From: Curtobacterium sp. A7_M15
Lineage (GTDB): Bacteria > Actinomycetota > Actinomycetes > Actinomycetales > Microbacteriaceae
DNA: 62,717 nt
Assembly (NCBI RefSeq): GCF_030705415.1
Contig: NZ_JAUZED010000007.1
Location: 1 to 62,717, forward strand
Reading direction: 5' to 3'
Below, piece by piece: positions 39,981 through 48,197 of the stretch. Under the pieces are notes generated by a model that was given only the letters and a program-made list of their open reading frames with translations, did not search any database and was not told the DNA's origin. The position numbers were made by a program, and so were the translations under genes. The stretch's first letter is position 1, and each line of letters starts with the position of its first letter.

Positions 39981-40859
39981 ATGTCGTTCACCGATCTCGT
40001 CCCCGACCCCGGCGCGCTCGAGCGCATCGCGACGGGCAGCACCTGGGCCGAGGGACCCTGCTGGATCCCCGCGAGCCGCACCCTGCGGTGGTCGGACATC
40101 CCCGGCGACCGCATCCTGCAGTGGCACGCCGACTCCGGTACGACGTCGGTCTACGCGGGCGGGGTCGAGTTCACGAACGGCCGCACCCTCGACCGCGACG
40201 GCAGTGTGGTGCAGTGCTCGCACGGGAACCGGCGGGTCGAGCGGGACCGCGACGGTGTGCTCACCCCGATCGTCGACGCGTGGAACGGCGTCCGGTTGAA
40301 CTCACCGAACGACGTCGTCGTCGCGCGGGACGGCAGCGTGTGGTTCTCCGACCCGGCGTACGGCATCACCCAGCCGCGCGAGGGGCACCCCGGCGACCGG
40401 GAGTACGGCGACCACTGGGTGTTCCGGTGCGGACCGGACGGCGAGGATCTCCGGCCCGTCGCCACCGACCTCGACGAGCCGAACGGGTTGGCGTTCGACC
40501 CGTCCGAGCAGGTGCTCTACGTCGCGAGCTCCTCGGGCGACGAACCGGTCATCCGCGCGTACGACCGACGCGGCCCTCGGGGCGAGCTGCTCAAGAACGG
40601 TCGGGTGTTCGCGCGACTGGAGCCCGGCGAGGGGGCCCCGGACGGCATCCGCGTCGACGTGCACGGCAACGTCTGGTCCTCGTCGCACCGGGGTGTGGTC
40701 GTGTTCGACCCCGACGGTTCCCGGATCGGCGAGATCGCCGTCCCCGAGGTCACCGCGAACCTCTGCTTCGGCGGCGACGACGGGACGACGCTGTTCCTGG
40801 CCGCCACAACGTCCGTGTACCGCATCGAGACCACGACCCGGGACGCCGCAGCCCACTGA
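39981..40859 (+). CDS. SMP-30/gluconolactonase/LRE family protein
   Basis: 292 residues of the six-bladed propeller lactonase family. Metal ligands are recognisable: Glu in TWAEGPCW near residue 19, Asn in LNSPNDVVV near 110, and Asp in GAPDGIRVD near 222. AGGAGA lies before ATG 39981. It hydrolyses sugar lactones or related esters; the surrounding oxidoreductases and FCD regulator suggest a small sugar-acid pathway lacking its dehydratase and aldolase here. Confidence 0.9.
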   Translation: MSFTDLVPDPGALERIATGSTWAEGPCWIPASRTLRWSDIPGDRILQWHADSGTTSVYAGGVEFTNGRTLDRDGSVVQCSHGNRRVERDRDGVLTPIVDAWNGVRLNSPNDVVVARDGSVWFSDPAYGITQPREGHPGDREYGDHWVFRCGPDGEDLRPVATDLDEPNGLAFDPSEQVLYVASSSGDEPVIRAYDRRGPRGELLKNGRVFARLEPGEGAPDGIRVDVHGNVWSSSHRGVVVFDPDGSRIGEIAVPEVTANLCFGGDDGTTLFLAATTSVYRIETTTRDAAAH

Positions 40860-40881
40860 CCCCGTTCCCCTTGCCCGGTAC

Positions 40882-40903
40882 TGCAATGTAGAATATCATT
40901 GCA
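40882..40903. promoter_or_regulatory. palindromic operator around -10 of glycosyltransferase operon
   Basis: TGCAATG (40882-40888) and CATTGCA (40897-40903) form perfect 7-bp arms around TAGAATAT, which contains the -10-like TAGAAT (40889-40894). The start codon at 40930 follows a short leader with GGGAG. A dimeric repressor here would fully block the promoter. Confidence 0.6.
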
Positions 40904-40929
40904 ATCATCAGGTGAACGAGGGAGCGGGC

Positions 40930-42066
40930 ATGTCCAAGCGTGTGGCGATCATCGGGACCCGCGGGTACCCGTCCTACTACGGCGGCTTCGAGACGGCGGT
41001 GCGCCACGTCGCTGCCCACCTCGCCGACGCCGGCTGGGACGTCACGGTCTACGGCCGCCCGGGGCAGGAGCGTGCGGACGATCCATCGCTCGACCACCGC
41101 GTGACGCGGCGGACCACCCGCGGCCTCGAGTCGCGATCGCTCTCGACGCTCTCGTACGGGCTGACCGCCGTCCTCGACACGATCCGGCGCCGGCCCGACG
41201 TCGCGCTCGTGATGAACTGCGCCAACGGTTACTGGCTCCCGCTCCTCAAGCTCGCCGGCATCCCGACCGTGGTCAACGTCGACGGGATCGAGTGGGAACG
41301 CGCGAAGTGGGGGCGGCTCGCCAAGGCGGTGTTCAAGACCGGCGCCCGGGCCACCGCACGCTTCGCCGACCGCCTCGTCTTCGACGCCGACGCCATCGGC
41401 GACCACTGGCGCCGCGAGTTCGACCGCTCCGGCGTGATGATCCCCTACGGCGGTACCGAGTCCGGTGCCCTCCCGCTGCACCCCGACGACGCGCACCTCG
41501 CCGGGCGCCCGTTCGCCCTGGTGGTCGCGCGGTTCGTGCCGGAGAACACGGTCGCCGAGTTCCTCGTCGCCGCGGAACGCATCGCCGAGCGCCACCCGGT
41601 CGTCATCGTGGGGTCGACGGGCTACGGTGGAGCACTCGACACCGCCGCGCAGGACCTCGCCGACCGGCACCCCGCCGTGACATGGCTCGGCCACGTGTCC
41701 GACGACGACCGGCTCTTCGCGCTGTGGCAGCAGGCCGGTGCGTACTTCCACGGCCACAGCGTCGGTGGGACCAACCCGGCCCTCGTCCAGGCGATGCACT
41801 GTGGCGCGCCGACCGTGGCCCGCGACAGCGTCTACAACCGCGAGGTCCTCGCCGGCACCGGCGTCCGGTTCGTCCAGCCCGACCCCGATGCGATCGCCGA
41901 CGCGCTGCTCGACCTGCTCGACGACCCGGTGGAGCAGGAGCTGCTCCGCGGCAGTGTTCGCGACCGCGCGCGCTCGGCCTACACGTGGTCGGGCGTCTGC
42001 AGCGCCTACGAGCAGGTGCTGGCCGAGCACGCGGGCGTCGTGACCCCGCAGGCGGTGTCGGCATGA
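40930..42066 (+). CDS. glycosyltransferase with DUF1972 N-terminus
   Basis: 378 residues with a GT-B fold. The N-terminal IIGTRGYPSYYGGFET segment is diagnostic for DUF1972 rhamnosyltransferase-like enzymes; the C-terminal half has VARFVPENTV and GHSVGGTNPALVQAMHCG, the donor-binding region. It should transfer a sugar onto a cell-envelope or exopolysaccharide precursor. First of three glycosyltransferase genes chained by four-base overlaps. Confidence 0.9.
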   Translation: MSKRVAIIGTRGYPSYYGGFETAVRHVAAHLADAGWDVTVYGRPGQERADDPSLDHRVTRRTTRGLESRSLSTLSYGLTAVLDTIRRRPDVALVMNCANGYWLPLLKLAGIPTVVNVDGIEWERAKWGRLAKAVFKTGARATARFADRLVFDADAIGDHWRREFDRSGVMIPYGGTESGALPLHPDDAHLAGRPFALVVARFVPENTVAEFLVAAERIAERHPVVIVGSTGYGGALDTAAQDLADRHPAVTWLGHVSDDDRLFALWQQAGAYFHGHSVGGTNPALVQAMHCGAPTVARDSVYNREVLAGTGVRFVQPDPDAIADALLDLLDDPVEQELLRGSVRDRARSAYTWSGVCSAYEQVLAEHAGVVTPQAVSA

Positions 42067-43193
42067 GCGCGCGGGTGGACAGCATGCGGATCGTCCCCGA
42101 GCTGCGCGCTGCACACATCGAGCGGCACCGACTCGGCACACCCGCCGAACTGCTCTACCTCGGCACGAACTACGACCTCGCCGGCACGGACCTCGCGCCG
42201 GGCATCGAGCGCGTGTCCGTGACCGGAGCGCTCCGCCGGTTCACGACCACGACGGCCACCACCCTCGAGGTCCCGGAACCACTCTGGATGCGGTTCTGGC
42301 CGAAGCACGCGCTGCTCGCGGCGGGGTTCCACGTCGCGGGACTGCTCCGGCGCCGGCCGCACCGGGTGGTCACGTACGCGATGGAGAACAACGACCTCCA
42401 GGCCCTCGTGGGCGGTCGTCGCCGGGTGCCGGGCGTGGTCGTGCTACTGGTGGCACTGCTCGTCGGCGCCGTCGCGCGGCTGACCATCGACCGCATCGCG
42501 TTCGCGAGCGACGCCGCACGCGCCACCTACGCGTCCCTGCCCCTCGTCGCGGCGATCGAGCAGTCGTCGACGCTCGAACTGCCCCGGCCGGACGAAGCGC
42601 CGGTCGACGCGACGCCGCTCACGTGCGTGTTCGTCGGGGTGATGGAGCGGCGGAAGGGCGTGCACGAGCTGATGGACGCGTGGCCCGCCGTCGAGCGGGC
42701 CGTCCCCGGCGCCAGGATCGTGCTGATCGGCCCCGGGCCCCTCGAACCGCTCGCAGCCGAGTGGGCCGCGTCGTCCCCGTCGACGCGGCGGGTGACCGGA
42801 CGTCTCCCGCATGCCGCCGCCGGTGCGCTGCTCCGCTCGTCCGCCGTGCTCGTGGCTCCCTCGGTGGCCGACGGACGGTGGCGGGAACAGATCGGCCTGC
42901 CGATCAAGGAAGCCCTCGCCGCCGGACTGACGGTCGTGACCACCGACCAGACCGGGCTCGCGGGCTGGCTGCGGGACCACGGCCACGGCGTCGTGGAGCC
43001 GTCGGCCCCGGACCTCGACCGTCGCCTCGCGCGGGCGATCACCGACGCGCTGCAGGCCCCCCTGGACCGCGGCCAGGTGCGGGGTGCTCTCCCCGAGCGC
43101 GACGGCCGACTCGCCGCCGACGCCTGGCTGCACGGTCGGCAGACACGGCTCGTCGCCGACGTGCCCACCCGCCCGATCGGAGTCGCCTCGTGA
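42063..43193 (+). CDS. glycosyltransferase family 4-like protein
   Basis: 376 residues, start ATG 42063 (ATGA overlap). The C-terminal domain has GVMERRKGVHEL near residue 195 and the EX7E-type EQIGLPIKEAL near 280. The N-terminal half contains a hydrophobic stretch (VVVLLVALLVGAVARL near 125) that may anchor it to the membrane. Probable role in the same polysaccharide as its neighbours. Confidence 0.85.
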   Translation: MSARVDSMRIVPELRAAHIERHRLGTPAELLYLGTNYDLAGTDLAPGIERVSVTGALRRFTTTTATTLEVPEPLWMRFWPKHALLAAGFHVAGLLRRRPHRVVTYAMENNDLQALVGGRRRVPGVVVLLVALLVGAVARLTIDRIAFASDAARATYASLPLVAAIEQSSTLELPRPDEAPVDATPLTCVFVGVMERRKGVHELMDAWPAVERAVPGARIVLIGPGPLEPLAAEWAASSPSTRRVTGRLPHAAAGALLRSSAVLVAPSVADGRWREQIGLPIKEALAAGLTVVTTDQTGLAGWLRDHGHGVVEPSAPDLDRRLARAITDALQAPLDRGQVRGALPERDGRLAADAWLHGRQTRLVADVPTRPIGVAS

Positions 43194-44164
43194 CGGCACC
43201 CGGCGTCATCGTCGTGAACACCCTCGGCGGTGCGCTGCACCACTACGCGCGCGGACTGGCCGCGACGCTCCGCGCCTCCGGAGCGAGGGTGTGGGTCACC
43301 CACATCGACGAGCCCAGTGTCGCGGGGCGCTCCGGGATCGACTGGGTGCGTCGGTACCTCCTCGCGCTGTGGGCCGCTCGACGAGCCGCCGGTCGTGGCG
43401 CGGCGCGGGTCATCGTCACGTGGCCGGTCCTCGGGCACCTGGATCGCGTCGTCCTGCGTGTCCTGCTCGGACAGCGGGTCGAAGCAGCCCTCGTCGTCCA
43501 CGATCCCCATCCGCTGGTCCGTGCCCGTGGGTACGGCGTCGTCGCGCGCCGGATCGGTGCGCTCGCGAGGCACGTCCGCCTGATCGTGCACAGCGAGACC
43601 GCGGCGGCGGCGCTGCGTGAGGACTGCCCGGACGCCGTGCCCGAGCTGCTGCCCCACCCGGTCGTGCCGCGAGCGGCCACCGTGGCGGCACCCACGTCGG
43701 ACGACCGCCCGGTGGTACGCGTGCTCGGGCAGTTCAAGCCCGACCGCGACCTCGACCTGCTCACCGGGATCGGGCGTGCGATCGGCCGCTCGCACCGGCT
43801 CGAGATCATCGGCCGGCGCTGGCCCGAGGTCGACGGGTGGTCCGTCACCGACGCCTTCGTCGACGAGGACCAGCTCGACGCACTCCTGGTCACGGCGGAC
43901 GCCGTCGTCGTGCCGTACAAGCGGTTCTTCCAGTCCGGCATCGCGATCCGCGCGCTCGAACTCGGGACCCCGGCCGTCGGTCCCGCCGGTTCGAGCATCG
44001 CTGACCTCTACCCGGACGACCGCTGGCTCGGCGACGGCTCCGTGTCGTCCTGGTGCGACGCGATCGCGTCGGCATCCACCGCCGAGCGCGACGAGACGCG
44101 TGCCCTGGCATCGCGGGCCGACCGGGTCTGTCGTGCGGCCTGGGCGGAGTGGCTGGCGCGCTGA
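43190..44164 (+). CDS. putative glycosyltransferase
   Basis: 324 residues from GTG at 43190 (GTGA overlap). The N-terminus VIVVNTLGGALHHYARGLA has the shape of a GT-B acceptor domain; later VRVLGQFKPDRDLDLL and VPYKRFFQSGIAIRALELG match the donor-side region of family 4-like transferases. It diverges more from recognised families than the first two. Third gene of the operon; acceptor and donor unknown. Confidence 0.78.
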   Translation: MTAPGVIVVNTLGGALHHYARGLAATLRASGARVWVTHIDEPSVAGRSGIDWVRRYLLALWAARRAAGRGAARVIVTWPVLGHLDRVVLRVLLGQRVEAALVVHDPHPLVRARGYGVVARRIGALARHVRLIVHSETAAAALREDCPDAVPELLPHPVVPRAATVAAPTSDDRPVVRVLGQFKPDRDLDLLTGIGRAIGRSHRLEIIGRRWPEVDGWSVTDAFVDEDQLDALLVTADAVVVPYKRFFQSGIAIRALELGTPAVGPAGSSIADLYPDDRWLGDGSVSSWCDAIASASTAERDETRALASRADRVCRAAWAEWLAR

Positions 44165-44201
44165 CCCCGACACGCGGCCGCTGCCGTATCCTGACTCGGC
44201 C

Positions 44202-45353
44202 ATGCAGTGCGACTACTTCGACCGCGGGGTGTGCCGCTCGTGCACGCTCATGGGGCAGCCGTACGCCGAGCAGGTCCTCGACAAGGAACTCCGCACGCGC
44301 GAACTCCTGCACGACGCAGTCGAGGCCGCCGGGGGCCCGGGCTCGGTCGAGTGGCTGCCGGCGATCACCAGCCCCGAGTCCGCCTACCGCAACAAGGCGA
44401 AGATGGTGGTCGGCGGGACCGTCCAGCGGCCGACGGTCGGCATCCTCGACCACCGGCAGCGCGGGGTGGACCTGCGGCACTGCGGCATCTGCACACCCGG
44501 GATCCAGCGCGCCCTCCCGGTCCTCGCCGGGTTCATCGCGGACGCGGGGCTCATCCCGTACGACGTCGCGGCCCGGCGGGGGGAGCTGAAGTTCGTGCTC
44601 GTGACGGAGTCGCCCGACGGTGAACTCATGGTGCGGTTCGTCCTCCGTTCCGAGGGCCAGCTGCCGCGGCTCCGGCAGCACTTCGACGCGCTCCGTCGAG
44701 CGTTGCCGAACGCGGTCGTCGTCACCGCGAACCTGCTCCCCGAGCACAAGGCCGTCACCGAGGGGGACCGGGAGATCGTCCTCACCGAGCAGGAGACGCT
44801 CCCGATGCGGCTCGGCGACGTCACGATGCACCTCCGCCCGCAGAGCTTCTTCCAGACGAACACGCACGTGGCGACCGAGCTGTACGCCCAGGCGTCGGCG
44901 TGGATCGACGAGGTGGCACCCGCCTCGATGTGGGACCTGTATTGCGGTGTGGGTGGCTTCGCGCTGCACGCCGCCCGCCCTGGTCGCGCGGTGACGGGCA
45001 TCGAGACCAGTCGTGAGGCCGTGCGGTCCGCGGGGCAGTCGGCGCGCGAAGCCGGTCTCGAGGGCGTCCGTTTCGCCGCCGACGACGCGACCGAGCACGC
45101 GCTCCGGGCCCGGCCCGGAACCGTCCCCGAGCTCGTCGTCGTCAACCCGCCGCGGCGCGGGATCGGCGAGACGCTGTCGACCTGGCTCGAGGAGTCCGAC
45201 GTCCGGCACGTCGTCTACTCGAGCTGCAACCCGGTGACCCTGGCGAAGGACCTCGCGCGGATGCCGTCGCTGCGCCTGCGGCGCGCGCGGGTGCTCGACA
45301 TGTTCCCGCAGACCGGCCACCTGGAAGCGGTGACGCTGCTGTCCCGAGGGTGA
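44202..45353 (+). CDS. rlmC: 23S rRNA (uracil-5-)-methyltransferase RlmC
   Basis: 383 residues. The N-terminal CDYFDRGVCRSC with a later HCGIC supplies four Cys for a 4Fe-4S cluster; the SAM site is DLYCGVGGFAL near residue 247; the nucleophile Cys is in YSSCNPVTL near 345. Together these mark RlmC, which methylates uracil 747 (E. coli numbering) of 23S rRNA. TATCCT ends 9 bases before the ATG, giving a leader of only two or three bases at most. Unrelated to the glycosyltransferases upstream. Confidence 0.93.
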   Translation: MQCDYFDRGVCRSCTLMGQPYAEQVLDKELRTRELLHDAVEAAGGPGSVEWLPAITSPESAYRNKAKMVVGGTVQRPTVGILDHRQRGVDLRHCGICTPGIQRALPVLAGFIADAGLIPYDVAARRGELKFVLVTESPDGELMVRFVLRSEGQLPRLRQHFDALRRALPNAVVVTANLLPEHKAVTEGDREIVLTEQETLPMRLGDVTMHLRPQSFFQTNTHVATELYAQASAWIDEVAPASMWDLYCGVGGFALHAARPGRAVTGIETSREAVRSAGQSAREAGLEGVRFAADDATEHALRARPGTVPELVVVNPPRRGIGETLSTWLEESDVRHVVYSSCNPVTLAKDLARMPSLRLRRARVLDMFPQTGHLEAVTLLSRG

Positions 45354-45359
45354 CCCGCC

Positions 45360-45407
45360 GACGGCCAGGAGGCGCGGGTCGGCGCCGCCACGTGCCTCCA
45401 GGCCGTC
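45360..45407. terminator. hairpin terminator after rlmC
   Basis: GACGGCC-A-GGAGGC (45360-45373) pairs with GCCTCC-A-GGCCGTC (45394-45407) with one A-A mismatch. It begins 6 bases after the rlmC stop and has the core common to several hairpins here. Confidence 0.7.
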
Positions 45408-45516
45408 ATTGCCAGGGAATTGCCAAGGTGCCGTACCCGGGTACAGCGCGATCACGATGTGCGCGGCGATCGCGCCGTACAGGAATCGGCCCGGGGGACG
45501 TAGCACCTACGGGTAG

Positions 45517-46371
<855 letters not shown>

Positions 46372-46387
46372 TCGTTCCTCCGATCGA

Positions 46388-46425
46388 CAGGACGCCCGGT
46401 GACCGTGTGGTCACCGGGCGTCCTG
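46388..46425. terminator. bidirectional terminator
   Basis: CAGGACGCCCGGTGAC (46388-46403) and its exact complement (46410-46425) form a 16-bp stem with a 6-base loop between the convergent Rpf-like and LCP genes. Confidence 0.85.
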
Positions 46426-46435
46426 CTGTGTCCGG

Positions 46436-47635
46436 CTACTGGGGGTTGTCGGCCAGCCACCGGGTCATGTCGTTCGAGCGGAGCGCCTGCGAGAGCGACC
46501 GTACGGCGATGGAGTTCACCGCGACGTAGGACTGCCCGTCCGCCGAGGTCCCGCCGCCCGCCGTCGGCATCGTGAAGGTCCGCAGGTCCGACGGGCGGAG
46601 GTCGCGCAACGACCAGCCGAGGTCGACCATCGTCCGAGCGGTCAGGCCGGCGTCCACCGACAGGTACTCGCTCGTCGCCCGGACGAAGTCCTGCACGCGC
46701 CCGGGGTCGGTGAGCGTCTCACGCGAGACGAGTCCGTCGACGATGCCGCGCATGAACGCCTGCTGGTTCCGCACGCGGGTGTGGTCGGCGTCGGCGAAGG
46801 CGTACCGCTCGCGGACGAACGCGAGGGCCGCGTCGCCGTCGAGCTCGTTCGCTCCGGCGGTGAACTCGTGTCCGCGCGCGGAGAAGGCCGTCCGCGACTG
46901 CACCGTCACGCCGCCGAGCGCGTCCGTCATGCCCGCGAAGCCGGCGAAGTCGATCTCGGCGACGTGGTCGATGCGGACGTCGAGCAGCCGTTCGACCGTC
47001 TGTACCGTCAGCGGGACCCCGCCCCACGAGTACGCCGCGTTGATCTTCGCGGTGCCGTGGCCTGGGACCTCGACCCACGAGTCACGCATGATCGACATGA
47101 GGTACACGGCGCGCTTGTCGGCCGGGACGTGCGCGAGCATCAGGGTGTCCGAGCGGCCACCGGCAGCCCGGTCGCCGTCGGGATCGGCGTTCTGGCGGGA
47201 GTCCGACCCGATGAGCAGGATGTTCTGCGCTCCTGCGGTCGGAGCCGGGCGCGCGCCGGTCGGGAAGGGGTCGGCGATGACGTCGGCGTCGTAGCTGCGG
47301 AGGAGTCCGGCGATGAAGATGCCGGCGACGACGGCGAGGACCGTGGCGACGGCGACGAGTGTGCCCGCGGTGCCGAGGAGAGCCACGAGGAACGGGCGCT
47401 TCCGGCGGCGCTGGCGGCGCTTCCGGCCGCTCCTGCCCCGGCCGGACCGGCCCCGACCCGACCGGCTGCGGCCCGAGCTGCGGCTGCGGACACGGTCGCT
47501 GAACCCGCGCTGCGGTGCTCGAGTCACGGTGCCCGTCTCCGTGCCCGTGTCGTCGTCGGCGATCGCTGCTGCTGCCGCCGCCGCTGCCGCCTCGGCTGCT
47601 TCGGCGGCTCGACGGGCTGCTCGGCGCTCGGACAT
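46436..47635 (-). CDS. LCP family protein (LytR-CpsA-Psr)
   Basis: 399 residues. A cytoplasmic head with a poly-Ala stretch and a Ser/Gly/Arg repeat (residues 50-80), then one membrane helix (about 82-110), then the LCP domain (about 135-310) with IGSDSR, SIMRDSWVEVPG and the basic RVRNQQAFM segment. LCP enzymes transfer teichoic-acid- or polysaccharide-type polymers from lipid carriers to peptidoglycan. It lacks the LytR_C domain of the second LCP protein at 57171. GGAG precedes the ATG at 47635. Confidence 0.92.
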   Translation of the reverse strand: MSERRAARRAAEAAEAAAAAAAAAIADDDTGTETGTVTRAPQRGFSDRVRSRSSGRSRSGRGRSGRGRSGRKRRQRRRKRPFLVALLGTAGTLVAVATVLAVVAGIFIAGLLRSYDADVIADPFPTGARPAPTAGAQNILLIGSDSRQNADPDGDRAAGGRSDTLMLAHVPADKRAVYLMSIMRDSWVEVPGHGTAKINAAYSWGGVPLTVQTVERLLDVRIDHVAEIDFAGFAGMTDALGGVTVQSRTAFSARGHEFTAGANELDGDAALAFVRERYAFADADHTRVRNQQAFMRGIVDGLVSRETLTDPGRVQDFVRATSEYLSVDAGLTARTMVDLGWSLRDLRPSDLRTFTMPTAGGGTSADGQSYVAVNSIAVRSLSQALRSNDMTRWLADNPQ

Positions 47636-47698
47636 CGGGTCTCCTGCGGGTCGGGTCGGCCGTGCTACCGACTCCGCGAGTCTACCGTATGTGGTATA

Positions 47699-48121
47699 TC
47701 AACCGCTAGGTGTTCGATTCGGGCGGTGCTTCTCGAGCAGCGCGGTCAGGGCGTCCCGCAGCACGGGGTCGTCCGGCAGCAGGTCGCGCTCGATGTGCCG
47801 GGCGGTCTCCCATGCCTCGCGCCCGGACTCCGTCACGGTGACGACCCGACGGCGTCGATCGTCGGGGTGCGGCGAGCGCTCGACCAGGCCGTCGCGCTCC
47901 ATGCGCTCGAGGGTGCGGGACATGGTCTGCGGCTGCACGCGTGCCGTGCGCGCGAGGGTGTCCGCGCCGGTCGGGCCGGTCCGCACGAGGATGTCGATCG
48001 CGATGAGCGCGGCATGCGGCAGGCCGATCGCACGCAGTCGCTCGTCCCAGTCCCGTTCGATCGCCCGGGCCGCGGCGGAGAGGAGGCGCCCCAGTGGCCA
48101 TACGTCGGGGGCGTCGTCCAT
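47699..48121 (-). CDS. MarR family transcriptional regulator
   Basis: 140 residues with the winged helix at about 45-110 (TGADTLARTARVQPQTMSRTLERMERDGLV and wing SPHPDDRRRRVV). Divergent from the MMPL transporter gene; the operator between them indicates that it represses the transporter and itself. ATG at 48121 follows TAGACT by 6 bases on the minus strand. Confidence 0.92.
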   Translation of the reverse strand: MDDAPDVWPLGRLLSAAARAIERDWDERLRAIGLPHAALIAIDILVRTGPTGADTLARTARVQPQTMSRTLERMERDGLVERSPHPDDRRRRVVTVTESGREAWETARHIERDLLPDDPVLRDALTALLEKHRPNRTPSG

Positions 48122-48127
48122 GGTCTG

Positions 48128-48133
48128 AGTCTA
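48128..48133 (-). promoter_or_regulatory. -10 hexamer of MarR gene
   Basis: TAGACT on the minus strand ends 6 bases before the ATG at 48121. Confidence 0.5.
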
Positions 48134-48158
48134 CGGATCACAGTTCTCCGCATGCTCT

Positions 48159-48190
48159 AGTAATCAGCATGCTGACTATTGGAGTACGCT
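48159..48190 (+). promoter_or_regulatory. MarR operator and leaderless promoter of MMPL gene
   Basis: TCAGCATGCTGA (48164-48175) is a perfect palindrome flanked by AGTAA and CTATT. The -10 TACGCT (48185-48190) follows and ends 7 bases before the GTG at 48198. Binding would cover the -35 region of the transporter promoter. Confidence 0.65.
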
Positions 48191-48197
48191 CACCGAC

